64,000 nucleotides of DNA, taken from positions 37,105 to 101,104 of the forward strand of contig KE159564.1 of the NCBI GenBank assembly GCA_000403215.2, written 5' to 3'. The translations under genes and the position numbers were made by a program. Shown here in pieces: positions 25,175 to 34,590 of this stretch (its first letter is position 1; each line of letters starts with the position of its first letter). The DNA is from Lachnospiraceae bacterium A4 (GTDB lineage Bacteria; Bacillota; Clostridia; Lachnospirales; Lachnospiraceae). Under the pieces are notes generated by a model, which had not been told where the DNA came from, ran no database searches, and was given only the letters and a program-made list of their open reading frames with translations.

Positions 25175-26542
25175 ATGTCAAATCTATCCACAAAAAAACT
25201 CCGAGGCTATCTCAATCCCAGATACCTGAAAAATCCCATCATCACAGGCACATTTTTCCTGACTGCGGCTGGCATCGTCACGAAATTGATCGGATTTTTT
25301 TACCGCATTTTCCTCTCAAGAACCTTTCACGAAGAAAGCCTTGGCATTTTTGGCCTGCTCGGACCAGTCATGATGCTCGTACATGCCGTGTGTGCCTCCG
25401 GCATACAAAATGCCATCACGCGCTTTGTCGCCGCCTCGAAAAAGGACAAATCGGCGGAAGCCTACGGATATCTCTTTACTGGAATTGCAATTTCCGCCTT
25501 CCTTTCCGGCGCGATGGCTTATCTTATTTTTCATCATGCGCCCTATATTGCAATCCAGTTTATCGGCGAGCGGAGGTGTATCCCGCTGCTGCGCATTTGT
25601 GCATTGTCATTTCCGCTCGCCACGCTTCACTCCTGTATCAACGGATTTTTCTATGGTCTGAAAAGGGCGGCAATTCCCGCATGGTCGATGATTATAGAAC
25701 AATCCTGCCGCGTTGTCACTGTCTATATTTTATGCCGTCTTTCGGTGCAAGCCGGACTGAATATTTCTCTGTCATATATCTGCGTTGGCCTGCTCGCCGG
25801 CGAATTTGCTTCCGCACTGTTTTCTAGCTTTATGCTGGCAGTCCGGCCGGGAAAAACAGAATTTTCCATTCGAAACGCCCTCTCTCTCCAAAAAGGAAAA
25901 TCTATTTTCTCCCTTGCGCTGCCAATCAGTCTCAATAGAATCTGCATCAGTTTTATCTCCTCTGTCGAGACCATACAGCTTCCGAAAATGCTTGTCGCCA
26001 GCGGTTTAAGCACCTCCAATGCACTGTCCTTATACGGCGTCTTTTCCGGGATGGCAATTCCGCTGATTATGTTTCCCAGCGCATTCACAGGCTCTGCCGC
26101 CTCCTTGCTGCTGCCCTCCGTGTCAGAGGCGCAGGCGCAGGGCAACGACCAGCGCATCCGCAAGACCATCTGTCTGACAATGGGTTTTTGTTTCCTGCTT
26201 GGGGTCTTTTGTTTCCTGTTTTTCTTTACCTTTGCAGAGCTGCTTGGTGAACTTCTGTTCGGAAGTGCTATCGCAGCAAGCCAGATTCGCGCGCTCTCTT
26301 TTGTATGTCCCTTTTTGTATATGTCCGGTACCTTGTGCAGCATTCTTCACGGGCTTGGCAAGACGGGCATCACCTTTATTTTTAATGTGTCCAGCATCTT
26401 GCTGCGCCTTTTCTTTGTCCTCTTTGCGGTTCCTAAGATTGGGTTTTCTGGATATATTTATGGGACACTCTGTAGCCAGATCTTCTTTGATTTGCTAATT
26501 ATCCTTGCGTTGCGGCGCTATCTGTTATATGATAAAAAATAG
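25175..26542 (+). CDS. SpoVB-like polysaccharide flippase (MOP/MATE superfamily)
   Basis: About 455 aa from the ATG at 25175, with TTGGAG before it; an ATG at 25157 would swallow that site. Twelve to fourteen hydrophobic segments, starting PIITGTFFLTAAGIVTKLIGFFYRIFLSR, typical of SpoVB/MurJ-type lipid flippases. SpoVB is needed for spore cortex formation, probably by moving lipid-linked precursors. Lachnospiraceae often carry several relatives, so the sporulation role is likely but not proved. It is followed after 41 bp by the DAHP synthase gene on the same strand. Confidence 0.8.
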   Translation: MSNLSTKKLRGYLNPRYLKNPIITGTFFLTAAGIVTKLIGFFYRIFLSRTFHEESLGIFGLLGPVMMLVHAVCASGIQNAITRFVAASKKDKSAEAYGYLFTGIAISAFLSGAMAYLIFHHAPYIAIQFIGERRCIPLLRICALSFPLATLHSCINGFFYGLKRAAIPAWSMIIEQSCRVVTVYILCRLSVQAGLNISLSYICVGLLAGEFASALFSSFMLAVRPGKTEFSIRNALSLQKGKSIFSLALPISLNRICISFISSVETIQLPKMLVASGLSTSNALSLYGVFSGMAIPLIMFPSAFTGSAASLLLPSVSEAQAQGNDQRIRKTICLTMGFCFLLGVFCFLFFFTFAELLGELLFGSAIAASQIRALSFVCPFLYMSGTLCSILHGLGKTGITFIFNVSSILLRLFFVLFAVPKIGFSGYIYGTLCSQIFFDLLIILALRRYLLYDKK

Positions 26543-26583
26543 CGGCTGACTGCCGTGACGTTTTTACGAAAGGAGTCTAACAA

Positions 26584-27612
26584 ATGAGTTTTGAGTTTAT
26601 AAAAAAACTGCCGACGCCCGACCAGATCAGAGAGGAGTATCCCGTCCCTGATGGAATGCAGGCATTAAAGAACGCAAGAGATCAGGAAATACGAGAGGTA
26701 TTTACCGGACAATCTGACAAATTCCTGGTCATTATAGGTCCTTGTTCTGCCGACAACGAGGACGCTGTGTGTGAATATGTATCAAGGCTTGCCAAAGTCA
26801 ATGAAAAAGTAAATGATAAGCTGATTCTCATACCGCGGATATACACCAACAAGCCGCGGACAACGGGCGACGGCTACAAAGGCATCGTTCATCAGCCGGA
26901 CCCCGAAAAGGGCACTGATTTTCTAAAAGGCATCATCGCCATGCGTAAGATGCAGCTGCGGGTTATGTGTGAATCAGGGCTTACTGCAGCAGATGAGATG
27001 CTCTACCCTGAGAACTGGGGCTATGTCTCAGACCTTCTCTCTTATGTGGCAATCGGCGCCCGCTCTGTTGAGGATCAGCAGCACCGGCTTGTTGTGAGCG
27101 GCTTTGACGTGCCCGCCGGCATGAAAAACCCGACAAGCGGTGATCTGAGTGTGATGCTCAACTCCGTGTATGCAGCGCAGCACCCACATCCTTTTATCTA
27201 CCGCGGCTGGGAGGTCAACACGACTGGAAACCCGCTCGCACACACCATCCTGCGCGGGGCGGTCAATAAGCATGGCAACAACATTCCCAACTACCACTAT
27301 GAGGACTTGATGCTTCTGCTGGAAAAATATAACGAGCGCGACCTTGTCAACCGTGCATGTATCGTGGACGCGAACCACAGCAACTCCAACAAGCAGTTCA
27401 AAGAGCAGCTTCGCATTGTGCATGAAGTAATGCATTCGCGCCGTACCAATAGTGAACTGGCAAATCTGGTAAAGGGCGTCATGGTTGAGAGCTATATCAA
27501 AGAGGGCTGTCAAAAGATTGGCGAACATATTTATGGCAAATCCATCACAGACCCTTGTCTGGGCTGGAAGGATACTGAAGATTTAATTTACAGAATTGCA
27601 GATTTTATCTAA
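26584..27612 (+). CDS. aroF: 3-deoxy-7-phosphoheptulonate synthase (AroG/F/H type)
   Basis: 342 aa. It condenses phosphoenolpyruvate and erythrose-4-phosphate, the first step of aromatic amino acid synthesis. Class I-alpha motifs: IIGPCSADNEDAV, PRIYTNKPRTTGDGYKG, ESGLTAADEML, IGARSVEDQQHR, GMKNPTSGD, VDANHSNSNK and VKGVMVESYIKEG. AAAGGAG precedes the ATG and a strong terminator follows. Feedback type (Phe, Tyr or Trp) cannot be decided by eye; the symbol marks the family only. Confidence 0.93.
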   Translation: MSFEFIKKLPTPDQIREEYPVPDGMQALKNARDQEIREVFTGQSDKFLVIIGPCSADNEDAVCEYVSRLAKVNEKVNDKLILIPRIYTNKPRTTGDGYKGIVHQPDPEKGTDFLKGIIAMRKMQLRVMCESGLTAADEMLYPENWGYVSDLLSYVAIGARSVEDQQHRLVVSGFDVPAGMKNPTSGDLSVMLNSVYAAQHPHPFIYRGWEVNTTGNPLAHTILRGAVNKHGNNIPNYHYEDLMLLLEKYNERDLVNRACIVDANHSNSNKQFKEQLRIVHEVMHSRRTNSELANLVKGVMVESYIKEGCQKIGEHIYGKSITDPCLGWKDTEDLIYRIADFI

Positions 27613-27640
27613 AACTGGCGCGGGCGGCTTTCGCTGCATA

Positions 27641-27678
27641 AAAAATCCACTCTTGCTTGAAGAAAGAGTGGATTTTTT
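27641..27678. terminator. Bidirectional terminator between DAHP synthase and xerD
   Basis: AAAAATCCACTCTT and AAGAGTGGATTTTT form a 14-bp stem with a short loop; the T- and A-tracts serve both converging genes. Confidence 0.88.
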
Positions 27679-27689
27679 ATGCAATCTTA

Positions 27690-28574
27690 TCATCCTCTTG
27701 GATGCGCTTTGGCATATACTTCTCTGATCCGGTTATGCGACAGATTGGTATAAACCTGTGTTGTGGAGATGTCAGAATGTCCGAGCATTTCCTGTACACT
27801 TCTCAAATCTGCACCATTCTCCACCAAGTGCGCAGCGAATGAATGGCGAAGTGTATGCGGTGTAATGTCAGCCATGATGCCCGCCTTCTTTGCATAATAC
27901 TTGATCAGTTTCCAAAAGCCCTGTCTGCTCATCGGCTGACCCGAACAATTTACAAACAGGATATCAGACTGTAAATCAAACAGCATCACATCACGCGCTT
28001 TCGCAAGATAATTTGTCATTGCCTTCTTAGCAGCAGCACCGAACGGAATCACTCTCTCTCTGCTGCCATCTCTACAAATGATAAAGCCCATCTGCATATT
28101 CACATCGGAAACTTTTAGGGTAATCAGTTCCGTAACGCGGATTCCTGTCGCGTATAAAAGCTCCAACATAGCCTTATCGCGAATTTCTTTGGGTGTATCT
28201 CCCTTTGGCTGTTCCAGAAGCCATATAACTTCCTCTGGTGTTAAAATTTCAGGCATTTTCTTTTCAATCTTTGGCGCTTTCAACCCATCAGACACGTCCT
28301 GTTCTACAATGCCTTCCTTACACAGATAGTGAATGAAAGCCTTTATAGAAGCAACATTTCTGGATATGGTTGCAGCCGCAAAATGATTTTCACCTAAATA
28401 CACAATATAGGATTTCAGGGTCTCTGATGTAATGTCCTTCACTTCAACGATCCCCTCTTCTTCTAAATACTGGCGCAGCTTGCCTAAATCCCTCTTGTAT
28501 GATAATTCAGTATTGTTCGAAGTTTTCTTTATATTATGTAAATAAGAAATAAAAGTATTAATTTCTCTTTCCAT
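27690..28574 (-). CDS. xerD: Tyrosine recombinase XerC/XerD family
   Basis: 294 aa, the length of chromosome-dimer recombinases. Core-binding domain (EINTFISYLHNIKKTSNNTELSYKRDL), then the catalytic Arg in TGIRVTELITL, Lys/beta-hairpin, HTLRHSFAAHL, LGHSDISTTQVYT with the final Tyr. It resolves chromosome dimers at dif together with FtsK. Gene order with spoIIM and a Nudix gene is common for the core xerD of Firmicutes, which separates it from the element integrase at 17912. Confidence 0.92.
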   Translation of the reverse strand: MEREINTFISYLHNIKKTSNNTELSYKRDLGKLRQYLEEEGIVEVKDITSETLKSYIVYLGENHFAAATISRNVASIKAFIHYLCKEGIVEQDVSDGLKAPKIEKKMPEILTPEEVIWLLEQPKGDTPKEIRDKAMLELLYATGIRVTELITLKVSDVNMQMGFIICRDGSRERVIPFGAAAKKAMTNYLAKARDVMLFDLQSDILFVNCSGQPMSRQGFWKLIKYYAKKAGIMADITPHTLRHSFAAHLVENGADLRSVQEMLGHSDISTTQVYTNLSHNRIREVYAKAHPRG

Positions 28575-28625
28575 AAATAAAAAACCTCCTCATAAAGATT
28601 TGATTTACCCCTTATGCCTACTCTT

Positions 28626-28654
28626 ATTATATATTGAATTTGACATAAAATCAA
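28626..28654 (-). promoter_or_regulatory. Promoter of xerD
   Basis: TTGATT (28654-28649), 17 nt, TATAAT (28631-28626) on the minus strand, about 50 nt before the gene. The spacer 28575-28759 is otherwise AT-rich and empty. Confidence 0.65.
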
Positions 28655-28759
28655 ATGTTTTTTCAGAAAATTTTAAATTATTTTTCCTTATTATCAAAAT
28701 ATTTCATTTCATACTAGAATTTGCGCCTAAAATATGTACTTTTCAAACAATTTTAACAA

Positions 28760-29452
28760 TTAAAAAAATAGTGCTATTTTCCGCATAATTTCGGGATTTA
28801 TATAGATTTCACATAATATTCCGACACAAAACACTGCCAAAATCAACAAAACTGTCTTGACAGCCTCAAGCAGTTGGCGGCTTCCCCTGCCTTTTATGGT
28901 CTCCTCTTTATGGCAACACTTTTTGTTACCTGTCCAATATTTGCGAAACAGAATCAAAAAAACGATGCAGTAAAAAATTCCATGAGGCAGAAACATTGAA
29001 AAAGTGAGAAAAATTCCCTTGATGCCATATTGATACACCAGTGAAAAAACCATGAGTCCTATCTCGAAGCCGCACCAGCCCATGACGGAAAATGCCACGA
29101 TGCCGCCAATACTGCTCAAGGAACAGATCACGCCAAGCAAGAGCTGTTTCGCCCTCAGATGGAGTACATATTCAAAAAGCCCCGACTCGTCTGCCTCGAA
29201 ATTCTGCATCAGCACCAGATGCTCTTGGTCTAGCAAGCCCCGCGCACTGGCGTTTTGTCCTCCCGATAAATAAAAAAATACCATGCCTATACAAAATCCT
29301 GTAAGAAATACAAGCACCCTATTGTCAGGCATCGTATTTTTATAATTCAGCTTCCTATAATCAATATATGCATCGTTTTCTTCGGACACACTGAGGACGG
29401 ATATTTCCTCCGCCTGTTCTTCAGGTTCAAATTTGTTCATCTGCTTTTTCAC
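28760..29452 (-). CDS. spoIIM: Stage II sporulation protein M
   Basis: 230 aa. An acidic N-terminal cytoplasmic part is followed by about five membrane segments (LVFLTGFCIGMVFFYLSG; the last near the C-terminus, VLLILAVFCVGILCEIYI). The FSVMGWCGFEIGLMVFSLV region and the PHGIFYCIVFLILFRKYW segment resemble SpoIIM. In spore formers SpoIIM works with SpoIID and SpoIIP to remove septal peptidoglycan so the mother cell can engulf the forespore. Placed between the Nudix gene and xerD, a common arrangement. Confidence 0.82.
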   Translation of the reverse strand: MKKQMNKFEPEEQAEEISVLSVSEENDAYIDYRKLNYKNTMPDNRVLVFLTGFCIGMVFFYLSGGQNASARGLLDQEHLVLMQNFEADESGLFEYVLHLRAKQLLLGVICSLSSIGGIVAFSVMGWCGFEIGLMVFSLVYQYGIKGIFLTFSMFLPHGIFYCIVFLILFRKYWTGNKKCCHKEETIKGRGSRQLLEAVKTVLLILAVFCVGILCEIYINPEIMRKIALFF

Positions 29453-29484
29453 CTATATCACAGCTATTTACTTAAACCTATGAA

Positions 29485-30021
29485 CTATTTTGCATATTTA
29501 TTCTTATATGCCAGAATTGAGGCGATTGTTTTTGCATCTTCGATCGTCCCGTCATAAATCATCTGCTCAAGCTGCTCAAGCGTGCAAACCTCCACATTGA
29601 CAAATTCGTCCTCATCGAGATGCTGCGCTGTCTTTTTGAGGTCCGTTGCAAGATAAATGTCAATTTTCTCATTGCAGAATGCAACGGTCGTCCGAATCGT
29701 AATCAGTTTCTCAATCTTTCCACAACAGTACCCAGTCTCCTCCTCAAGCTCTCTCGCAGCCGCGGTAATCGTAGGTTCATCGGGATTTAAGCCCCCGGCT
29801 GGTATTTCCAGCGTAAACCGATCGAGCGCATTGCGGTACTGCCGCACCATGACAAGTCTCCCGTCCTCCAAAACCCCCACTGCCGCAGCGGCGCCATTAT
29901 GTCCCACAAAATCATAGATTTCAGTGTTTCCATCTGGCAGCACCACAGTGTCTTTGTAATAACTCATAATCGTACCCTTGCACTGTAATTCCCTTTTGAT
30001 TCTCTTGATTTCTGTGTTCAT
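29485..30021 (-). CDS. Nudix hydrolase, ADP-ribose pyrophosphatase type
   Basis: 178 aa from the ATG at 30021, with ATGGAGGAAAACGCG before it; the frame stays open to 30132 through the rny terminator, which rules out a longer start. Nudix box: AARELEEETGYCCGKIEKL after GGLNPDEPTI, with the EExxE metal ligands. YDFVGHNGAAAAVGVLEDG and VMVRQYRNALDRFTLEIPAGG fit the ADP-ribose pyrophosphatase (NudF-like) group, which cleaves ADP-ribose to AMP and ribose phosphate. First gene of a Nudix-spoIIM run (spacing 32 bp). Confidence 0.9.
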   Translation of the reverse strand: MNTEIKRIKRELQCKGTIMSYYKDTVVLPDGNTEIYDFVGHNGAAAAVGVLEDGRLVMVRQYRNALDRFTLEIPAGGLNPDEPTITAAARELEEETGYCCGKIEKLITIRTTVAFCNEKIDIYLATDLKKTAQHLDEDEFVNVEVCTLEQLEQMIYDGTIEDAKTIASILAYKNKYAK

Positions 30022-30080
30022 CGCGTTTTCCTCCATCACTATAATTTTCCAGTTCCTTCTTTGTCTGTTCCCATTGAAAA

Positions 30081-30112
30081 AACCATCAAAATCCATATGG
30101 ATTTTGATGGTT
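30081..30112 (-). terminator. Intrinsic terminator of rny
   Basis: AACCATCAAAATCC-ATAT-GGATTTTGATGGTT, a perfect 14-bp stem, followed on the minus strand by six T. It lies 20 bp after the rny stop, inside the open frame upstream of the Nudix start. Confidence 0.9.
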
Positions 30113-30131
30113 CTTATAATGTTCGTTTTCA

Positions 30132-31673
30132 TTATTTCGCATACTCAACGACACGAGATTCCCTGATGACATTTACCTTGATCTGTCCCGGATATTCCAG
30201 CTCTGCTTCAATCTGCTTGGAAATATCGCGCGCCAACAGGATCATATCTGCATCACTAACCTGATCAGGAACTACCATAACACGAACCTCTCTACCTGCC
30301 TGAATAGCAAAAGACTTATCGACACCTTTAAAATTGTTGGTTATTTCTTCTAGTTGTTTCAATCTGGTTGTATATGTTTCGAGAGTTTCACGTCTTGCCC
30401 CCGGTCTCGCCGCCGAAATCGTATCAGCAGCCTGTACCAGACAGGCAATCAATGACTGTGCTTCCACATCGCCATGATGTGATTCGACAGCATTAATAAC
30501 AATCGGTGATTCCTTGTACTTTCTGCACAGCTCTGCACCTAACTGTATATGTGAACCTTCCATCTCATGATCCACTGCCTTGCCAATGTCATGCAGCAAA
30601 CCAGCTCTCTTTGCCATTCTGACATCAAAACCCATCTCGGCAGCAAGCAAGCCTGTAAGATGCGCTACCTCAATGGAATGCTTCAATGCATTCTGCCCAT
30701 AGCTGGTTCGAAACTTCATCTTACCTAAAAGCTTTACAAGTTCAGGATGAATGCCATGTACACCAACTTCTAATGTTGCTGACTCGCCTTCTTCCTTGAT
30801 CATGACCTCCACTTCTCTCTGAGCCTTCTCAACCATCTCCTCAATTCTTGCCGGATGAATACGTCCATCCACAATGAGCTTCTCAAGTGCAATCCTTGCG
30901 ATCTCTCTCCTGATTGGATCAAAACCTGAAAGAATGACTGCTTCCGGCGTATCATCAATAATCAGCTCAACACCTGTAAGCGTCTCCAGCGTCCTGATAT
31001 TACGCCCTTCTCGTCCAATGATTCTACCCTTCATCTCATCATTGGGAAGCTGTACAACGGAAATCGTTGTCTCAGATACATGATCCGCAGCACATTTCTG
31101 AATCGCAGTGACAACGTACTCTTTGGCCTTCTTATCTGCCTCTTCCTTTGCCCTGCTCTCCATTTCTTTGATCATGACTGCTGTCTCATGCTTCACTTCG
31201 TCTTCAACAATTTTTAATAAATGCTCTTTTGCCTGTTCAGAGGTTAATCCTGAAATTCGTTCCAGTTCCTGTACCCGCTCTTCGTTCAGTCTTGCAACGA
31301 CTGCACTCTGTTTTGCAAGCTCTTCTTCACGTGCGGCAAGGCTGGCTTCCTTCTTCTCAATGGCATCCGCCTTCTTGTCAATGCTTTCTTCCTTCTGCTG
31401 AACCCGTCTCTCATAGCGCTGTGCCTCAGCCCTGCGCTCTTTGATTTCCTTGTCAAGCTCATTCTTGGTCTTAATGGATTCCTCCTTAATCTCAAGAAGT
31501 CCCTCGCGCTTTTTCGTCTCAGCAGTTTTGAGAGCCTCATCGACAATTTCCCTTGCCTTATCTTCTGCATTTCCAATTGTAGCCTCTACACTTTTCTTGT
31601 AGTTTGAAAATGCGAAAAAGCAACCTGCTACACATATTGCAATAATGACAATTGCTTCCAATAAGTATAGCAT
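30132..31673 (-). CDS. rny: Ribonuclease Y
   Basis: 513 aa from the ATG at 31673 (AAGGAGG about 11 nt upstream; a GTG at 31685 abuts that site). Order: N-terminal membrane anchor (residues 1-25, [18 protein letters not shown]), long coiled coil (about 30-205, very rich in Glu/Lys/Ala), KH domain with [15 protein letters not shown], and HD domain with [10 protein letters not shown] and [12 protein letters not shown]. It starts mRNA decay as a membrane-bound endonuclease. The promoter is 20 bp from an IS that now sits between rny and recX. Confidence 0.96.
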   Translation of the reverse strand: MLYLLEAIVIIAICVAGCFFAFSNYKKSVEATIGNAEDKAREIVDEALKTAETKKREGLLEIKEESIKTKNELDKEIKERRAEAQRYERRVQQKEESIDKKADAIEKKEASLAAREEELAKQSAVVARLNEERVQELERISGLTSEQAKEHLLKIVEDEVKHETAVMIKEMESRAKEEADKKAKEYVVTAIQKCAADHVSETTISVVQLPNDEMKGRIIGREGRNIRTLETLTGVELIIDDTPEAVILSGFDPIRREIARIALEKLIVDGRIHPARIEEMVEKAQREVEVMIKEEGESATLEVGVHGIHPELVKLLGKMKFRTSYGQNALKHSIEVAHLTGLLAAEMGFDVRMAKRAGLLHDIGKAVDHEMEGSHIQLGAELCRKYKESPIVINAVESHHGDVEAQSLIACLVQAADTISAARPGARRETLETYTTRLKQLEEITNNFKGVDKSFAIQAGREVRVMVVPDQVSDADMILLARDISKQIEAELEYPGQIKVNVIRESRVVEYAK

Positions 31674-31838
31674 GTACAGGAGCACCTCCTTATTAAATTT
31701 TCATTGTGCAACTGTTCAGTGCCTCCACAGTTTCCTGCTCAACCGATCAGAGAACACGCTTCCCTGCTTGGCGCTGAAATCTATAAAGTATTCCGAATAG
31801 TCACTTCATTGTATCCTTACAGATACTACAACATATTA

Positions 31839-31867
31839 ATTTTACTCTTTTACACAGCCAATGTCAA
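31839..31867 (-). promoter_or_regulatory. Promoter of rny
   Basis: TTGACA (31867-31862), 17 nt, TAAAAT (31844-31839), giving a leader of about 160 nt. The IS target duplication begins 10 bp upstream of the -35, so the promoter was kept intact. Confidence 0.8.
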
Positions 31868-31876
31868 GCATTTATT

Positions 31877-31886
31877 CACGCCACTG
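31877..31886. repeat. IS target-site duplication, left copy
   Basis: CACGCCACTG, identical to 33898-33907, directly abutting the terminal inverted repeats. Confidence 0.92.
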
Positions 31887-32077
31887 CAGGGTTGTTTCAC
31901 GAAGGCTTCCAAACGACATCATTTATTATGAACTTGCTGTCAGTCTGTTCGGAATCTGGACATCCTGCCGCCTTCACAGCTTTTTTTCTTTTCAGTTGTC
32001 CACATCTGAAAAAATGCGCAAAACATCCCCTCTATCTTATTTACACTTTTTTTCAAATCCTATATACTTATTTTATA

Positions 32078-33448
32078 TCAATAAAAACTCTCAATTCCGC
32101 TGAAGACATATTTCTTTCTCAAAAGAAGGTCATCGCTGAAATCATCCATGGCTTCTGTCATGATCTCCGCACAGTCACCATACAGTATGGCTATCCGCAG
32201 GATGTTATAGGCAAACTTCCTGATCAGCGCCAGATTGTGCTTTGATTTCTTTGCCGGTGACCTGTCTTCACGGAATGCATCATCCAGTACATGGTGCAGA
32301 CGGTTCTCAACCGCCCAGTGTTCCCTTTTTATCCTCCCCATTTCTTCTGCTGTCAGTTCCATGTCCGAGATCATCCCTGTTTCCTGGATATCTTTCCCTG
32401 TCTCTTCATCCTGGACCGGTTTCGGCCTCCGCCTTGAACCTTTTTCCAGAAAAGTTTTTATATCCGGCGTAATGTCGTTTCCCTGCCCGTCCCTTTCTAC
32501 TGGTATCCGTATCTGCCTGGCTAATCCCACTGTTTTTACAAAGGGCCATTCTTTCTGCGTCTTTGTCAGGAGGCTGCATTCCCGGCATACGCTGTACCAC
32601 CGGTATTCCTGTCTGTCACGGTTCCTCTCCTTCCGGCTGATTTCTTCATATTTCTCCTGCATCCCGGGATATCTTGGTCTGTAGTTCTCGTCCTCCTTCG
32701 TTCTTTTATGGTCTTCTGACATTTCCCCGAAATATTTTACGATCTCCTCATAAGACTGCGGTTGGTTCTTTTTGACCATCAGTACAAAATGCCCCTCCTG
32801 GGACAGGATCTGTTCCATGATCTGCGTCTGGGTTCCCACCGCGTCTGCCGTGACGACGCTTCCCTTGATATCCAACAGTTTCAACAACTCCGGTATCGCT
32901 TTGATCTCACAGTCCTTATTCTTTATGGGCATCTGCGCTGCCACCAGCCCCGTTGCCGCATCCACCGCATTCAGAATCATCGGTGCCCGGAAATTCTTCA
33001 CTTTCTCCATTCCAGCCCGCAGTGCCTTCCCGTCAACCGCAAGGTGGATCCCTTTCGTATCCATGATTTCCCCGATCCATTCCATGAATTCCAGCGCAAA
33101 CAGTTCCTCATCGATCCCTGACAGGAGACGGCATGCTGTGGATGGGGAGGCGATGCCATTCTTTAATGGAAGATATTCCCTCAATTCTTCCAAATGCTTT
33201 TTACACCATTTCAGGCTCCGGCGTATGGTCGTCCTCCCCGCCAGGAAACCGGCCACCAGGCATACCAGCACTTCCGCATGGTCATGTTTTGTTTCCCTGC
33301 CACACCTGGGGTCCGGCACCGCCCTCATATATTCCACAAGCGGCTTTGTCCGGAATCCGTTTTCAGCACATGGAAAGGTCCACTCCCGTTTTTCCCAACA
33401 ACTGTTCCTGTTCCGGGCTGATCTTTGATACCGCCCTTTCTTTTCCAA
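32078..33448 (-). CDS. ISAs1-family DDE transposase
   Basis: The open frame is 456 aa. The family part starts near LVEYMRAVPDPRCGRETKHD, followed by the DDE_Tnp_1-associated region and the RNase H fold: HLAVDGKALRAG (first Asp), VVTADAVGTQTQI (second Asp), REHWAVENRLHHVLDDAFRED (Glu). The first 40 residues overlap the preceding frame and look like out-of-frame sequence, so translation may begin at an internal GTG or by frameshift from the upstream gene. All three acidic residues are present, so it is probably active. Confidence 0.87.
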   Translation of the reverse strand: MEKKGRYQRSARNRNSCWEKREWTFPCAENGFRTKPLVEYMRAVPDPRCGRETKHDHAEVLVCLVAGFLAGRTTIRRSLKWCKKHLEELREYLPLKNGIASPSTACRLLSGIDEELFALEFMEWIGEIMDTKGIHLAVDGKALRAGMEKVKNFRAPMILNAVDAATGLVAAQMPIKNKDCEIKAIPELLKLLDIKGSVVTADAVGTQTQIMEQILSQEGHFVLMVKKNQPQSYEEIVKYFGEMSEDHKRTKEDENYRPRYPGMQEKYEEISRKERNRDRQEYRWYSVCRECSLLTKTQKEWPFVKTVGLARQIRIPVERDGQGNDITPDIKTFLEKGSRRRPKPVQDEETGKDIQETGMISDMELTAEEMGRIKREHWAVENRLHHVLDDAFREDRSPAKKSKHNLALIRKFAYNILRIAILYGDCAEIMTEAMDDFSDDLLLRKKYVFSGIESFY

Positions 33449-33734
33449 TGTACAGCAGGTAAATGCTTTTCAGCACCTGCAGTTCCTGCAGCCCCACTCC
33501 GTGTTCTTTATACATACGCCTGCTCAGGGATATTTTTTTCTTTCCGCTTTTTATGACCCCTTCTGGTGTGATGATACCAATATAGGTATCTACCGGCTGG
33601 GGGTATTTCTTTCCGGGGACGCGCCTGGATGTCCGCTTATAGAGATAATAGGTATCCCCTTTCTTTTTCACTGTAGTTCCCCGTGTCCGCTGCTCCTGCA
33701 CCCAATCCGGGTATCTTTTTTCTGCTGCTGTCAT
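33363..33734 (-). CDS. IS-encoded N-terminal / accessory protein
   Basis: 123 aa with AAAGGAGG before the ATG at 33734. Basic, with GTTVKKKGDTYYLYKRTSRRVPGKK and YIGIITPEGVI, a short domain often found in front of transposases of this kind and probably DNA-binding. It overlaps the transposase frame by 86 bp in a different frame, the layout of an orfA/orfB pair. A frameshift joining both would give a single longer transposase. The small palindrome TATAGGTA-TATGC-TACCTATA just upstream may be its operator. Confidence 0.6.
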   Translation of the reverse strand: MTAAEKRYPDWVQEQRTRGTTVKKKGDTYYLYKRTSRRVPGKKYPQPVDTYIGIITPEGVIKSGKKKISLSRRMYKEHGVGLQELQVLKSIYLLYIGKERAVSKISPEQEQLLGKTGVDLSMC

Positions 33735-33808
33735 AATATCCTCCTTTCTATATAGGTAGCATATACCTATATTATATAAATATTATACCTCTACAGGGCG
33801 AAAAAGTC

Positions 33809-33846
33809 GAGGGATATGGAAAATATGTATAGCTTCCATATCCCTC
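33809..33846. other. Hairpin inside the right end of the IS
   Basis: GAGGGATATGGAA with its exact complement after 12 nt. Such subterminal hairpins in IS often block outside transcription from entering the transposase gene; recX transcription approaches from this side. Confidence 0.6.
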
Positions 33847-33897
33847 GTAAAAATGCCGTGTCTATTAGTTTCAATTATTCTTCGTGAAACAACCCTG

Positions 33898-33907
33898 CAC
33901 GCCACTG
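33898..33907. repeat. IS target-site duplication, right copy
   Basis: CACGCCACTG, identical to 31877-31886. Confidence 0.92.
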
Positions 33908-33957
33908 TCACAGCCAGTAATTGCCGTGCTCTTTGGACTTTCTTCTCTCCTAAGGAG

Positions 33958-34575
33958 CTATTCCTCACACCTGCCGACCGCCTTGTATATTTTGTCGGGC
34001 ACAAAGCCCCTGCGGTACAAAAATCCTATCATTTTCTGGCATTCTTCATACGTTGCATGCTCTCTGTCAAAATGCTTCTTCTCAAGCAGTCTGTGAATCA
34101 GCTCTTCCTCTGCTGTGACGCTGTCCTCCTCTGAACACTGCTCATAGGCATGTTCAATCGTATCTTTGGACACTCCTTTGCTGGCAAGACTGTTCTCAAT
34201 CTGTCTCCTGCTCTTTGTATTCCCTGCATACTCTATATAATTCTGGGCATACCGAAAATCATTGACATAGCCATAAGAAGCCACATATGCAATCGCAGCA
34301 TCAATAATTTCCTCTGGATACACCCCTTGTCTGAGTTTGATCCTAAGCTGGTATTCTGTATAGTCCCTGCTCTTTAATAAATTCATGCATCTGAGTTTTG
34401 CCCGCTTTAAGAGAACTTCGTTCATGAGTGTGTCATAGCACTCCTGAGAAATCTCAGCATTCTTTTCAATCCTGTACGTTCTGAGTTCACTTTTATACAG
34501 CGCAAAACAAAGATCAGTATCCAGGAAAACTTTTGACTTTTTTTTGGAAATCTCTGTAATATCTGTTACTGTCAT
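33958..34575 (-). CDS. recX: Regulatory protein RecX
   Basis: 205 aa. RecX binds and limits RecA filaments. Three-helix repeats typical of the family: CMNLLKSRDYTEYQLRIKLRQGVYPEEIIDAAIAYVASYGYVNDFRYAQNY and later RRQIENSLASKGVSKDTIEHA and KKHFDREHATYEECQKMIGFLYRRGF. It starts 15 bp after recA on the same strand, so both are made from the LexA-controlled promoter. Its 3' end is now followed by the IS. Confidence 0.93.
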   Translation of the reverse strand: MTVTDITEISKKKSKVFLDTDLCFALYKSELRTYRIEKNAEISQECYDTLMNEVLLKRAKLRCMNLLKSRDYTEYQLRIKLRQGVYPEEIIDAAIAYVASYGYVNDFRYAQNYIEYAGNTKSRRQIENSLASKGVSKDTIEHAYEQCSEEDSVTAEEELIHRLLEKKHFDREHATYEECQKMIGFLYRRGFVPDKIYKAVGRCEE

Positions 34576-34590
34576 TCTGATCTCCCGACT

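Larger units (their letters stand above)
31887..33897 (-). mobile_element. Complete insertion sequence, ISAs1-like (2,011 bp)
   Basis: Perfect 18-bp terminal inverted repeats start with CAGGG (CAGGGTTGTTTCACGAAG at 31887-31904 and its complement at 33880-33897). The 10-bp target duplication CACGCCACTG is present on both sides (31877-31886 and 33898-33907). CAGGG ends and 8-10 bp duplications are typical of ISAs1. Two overlapping genes read leftward: a small accessory frame and the DDE transposase. The intact duplication means a fairly recent insertion, into the spacer between recX and rny. Confidence 0.92.
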
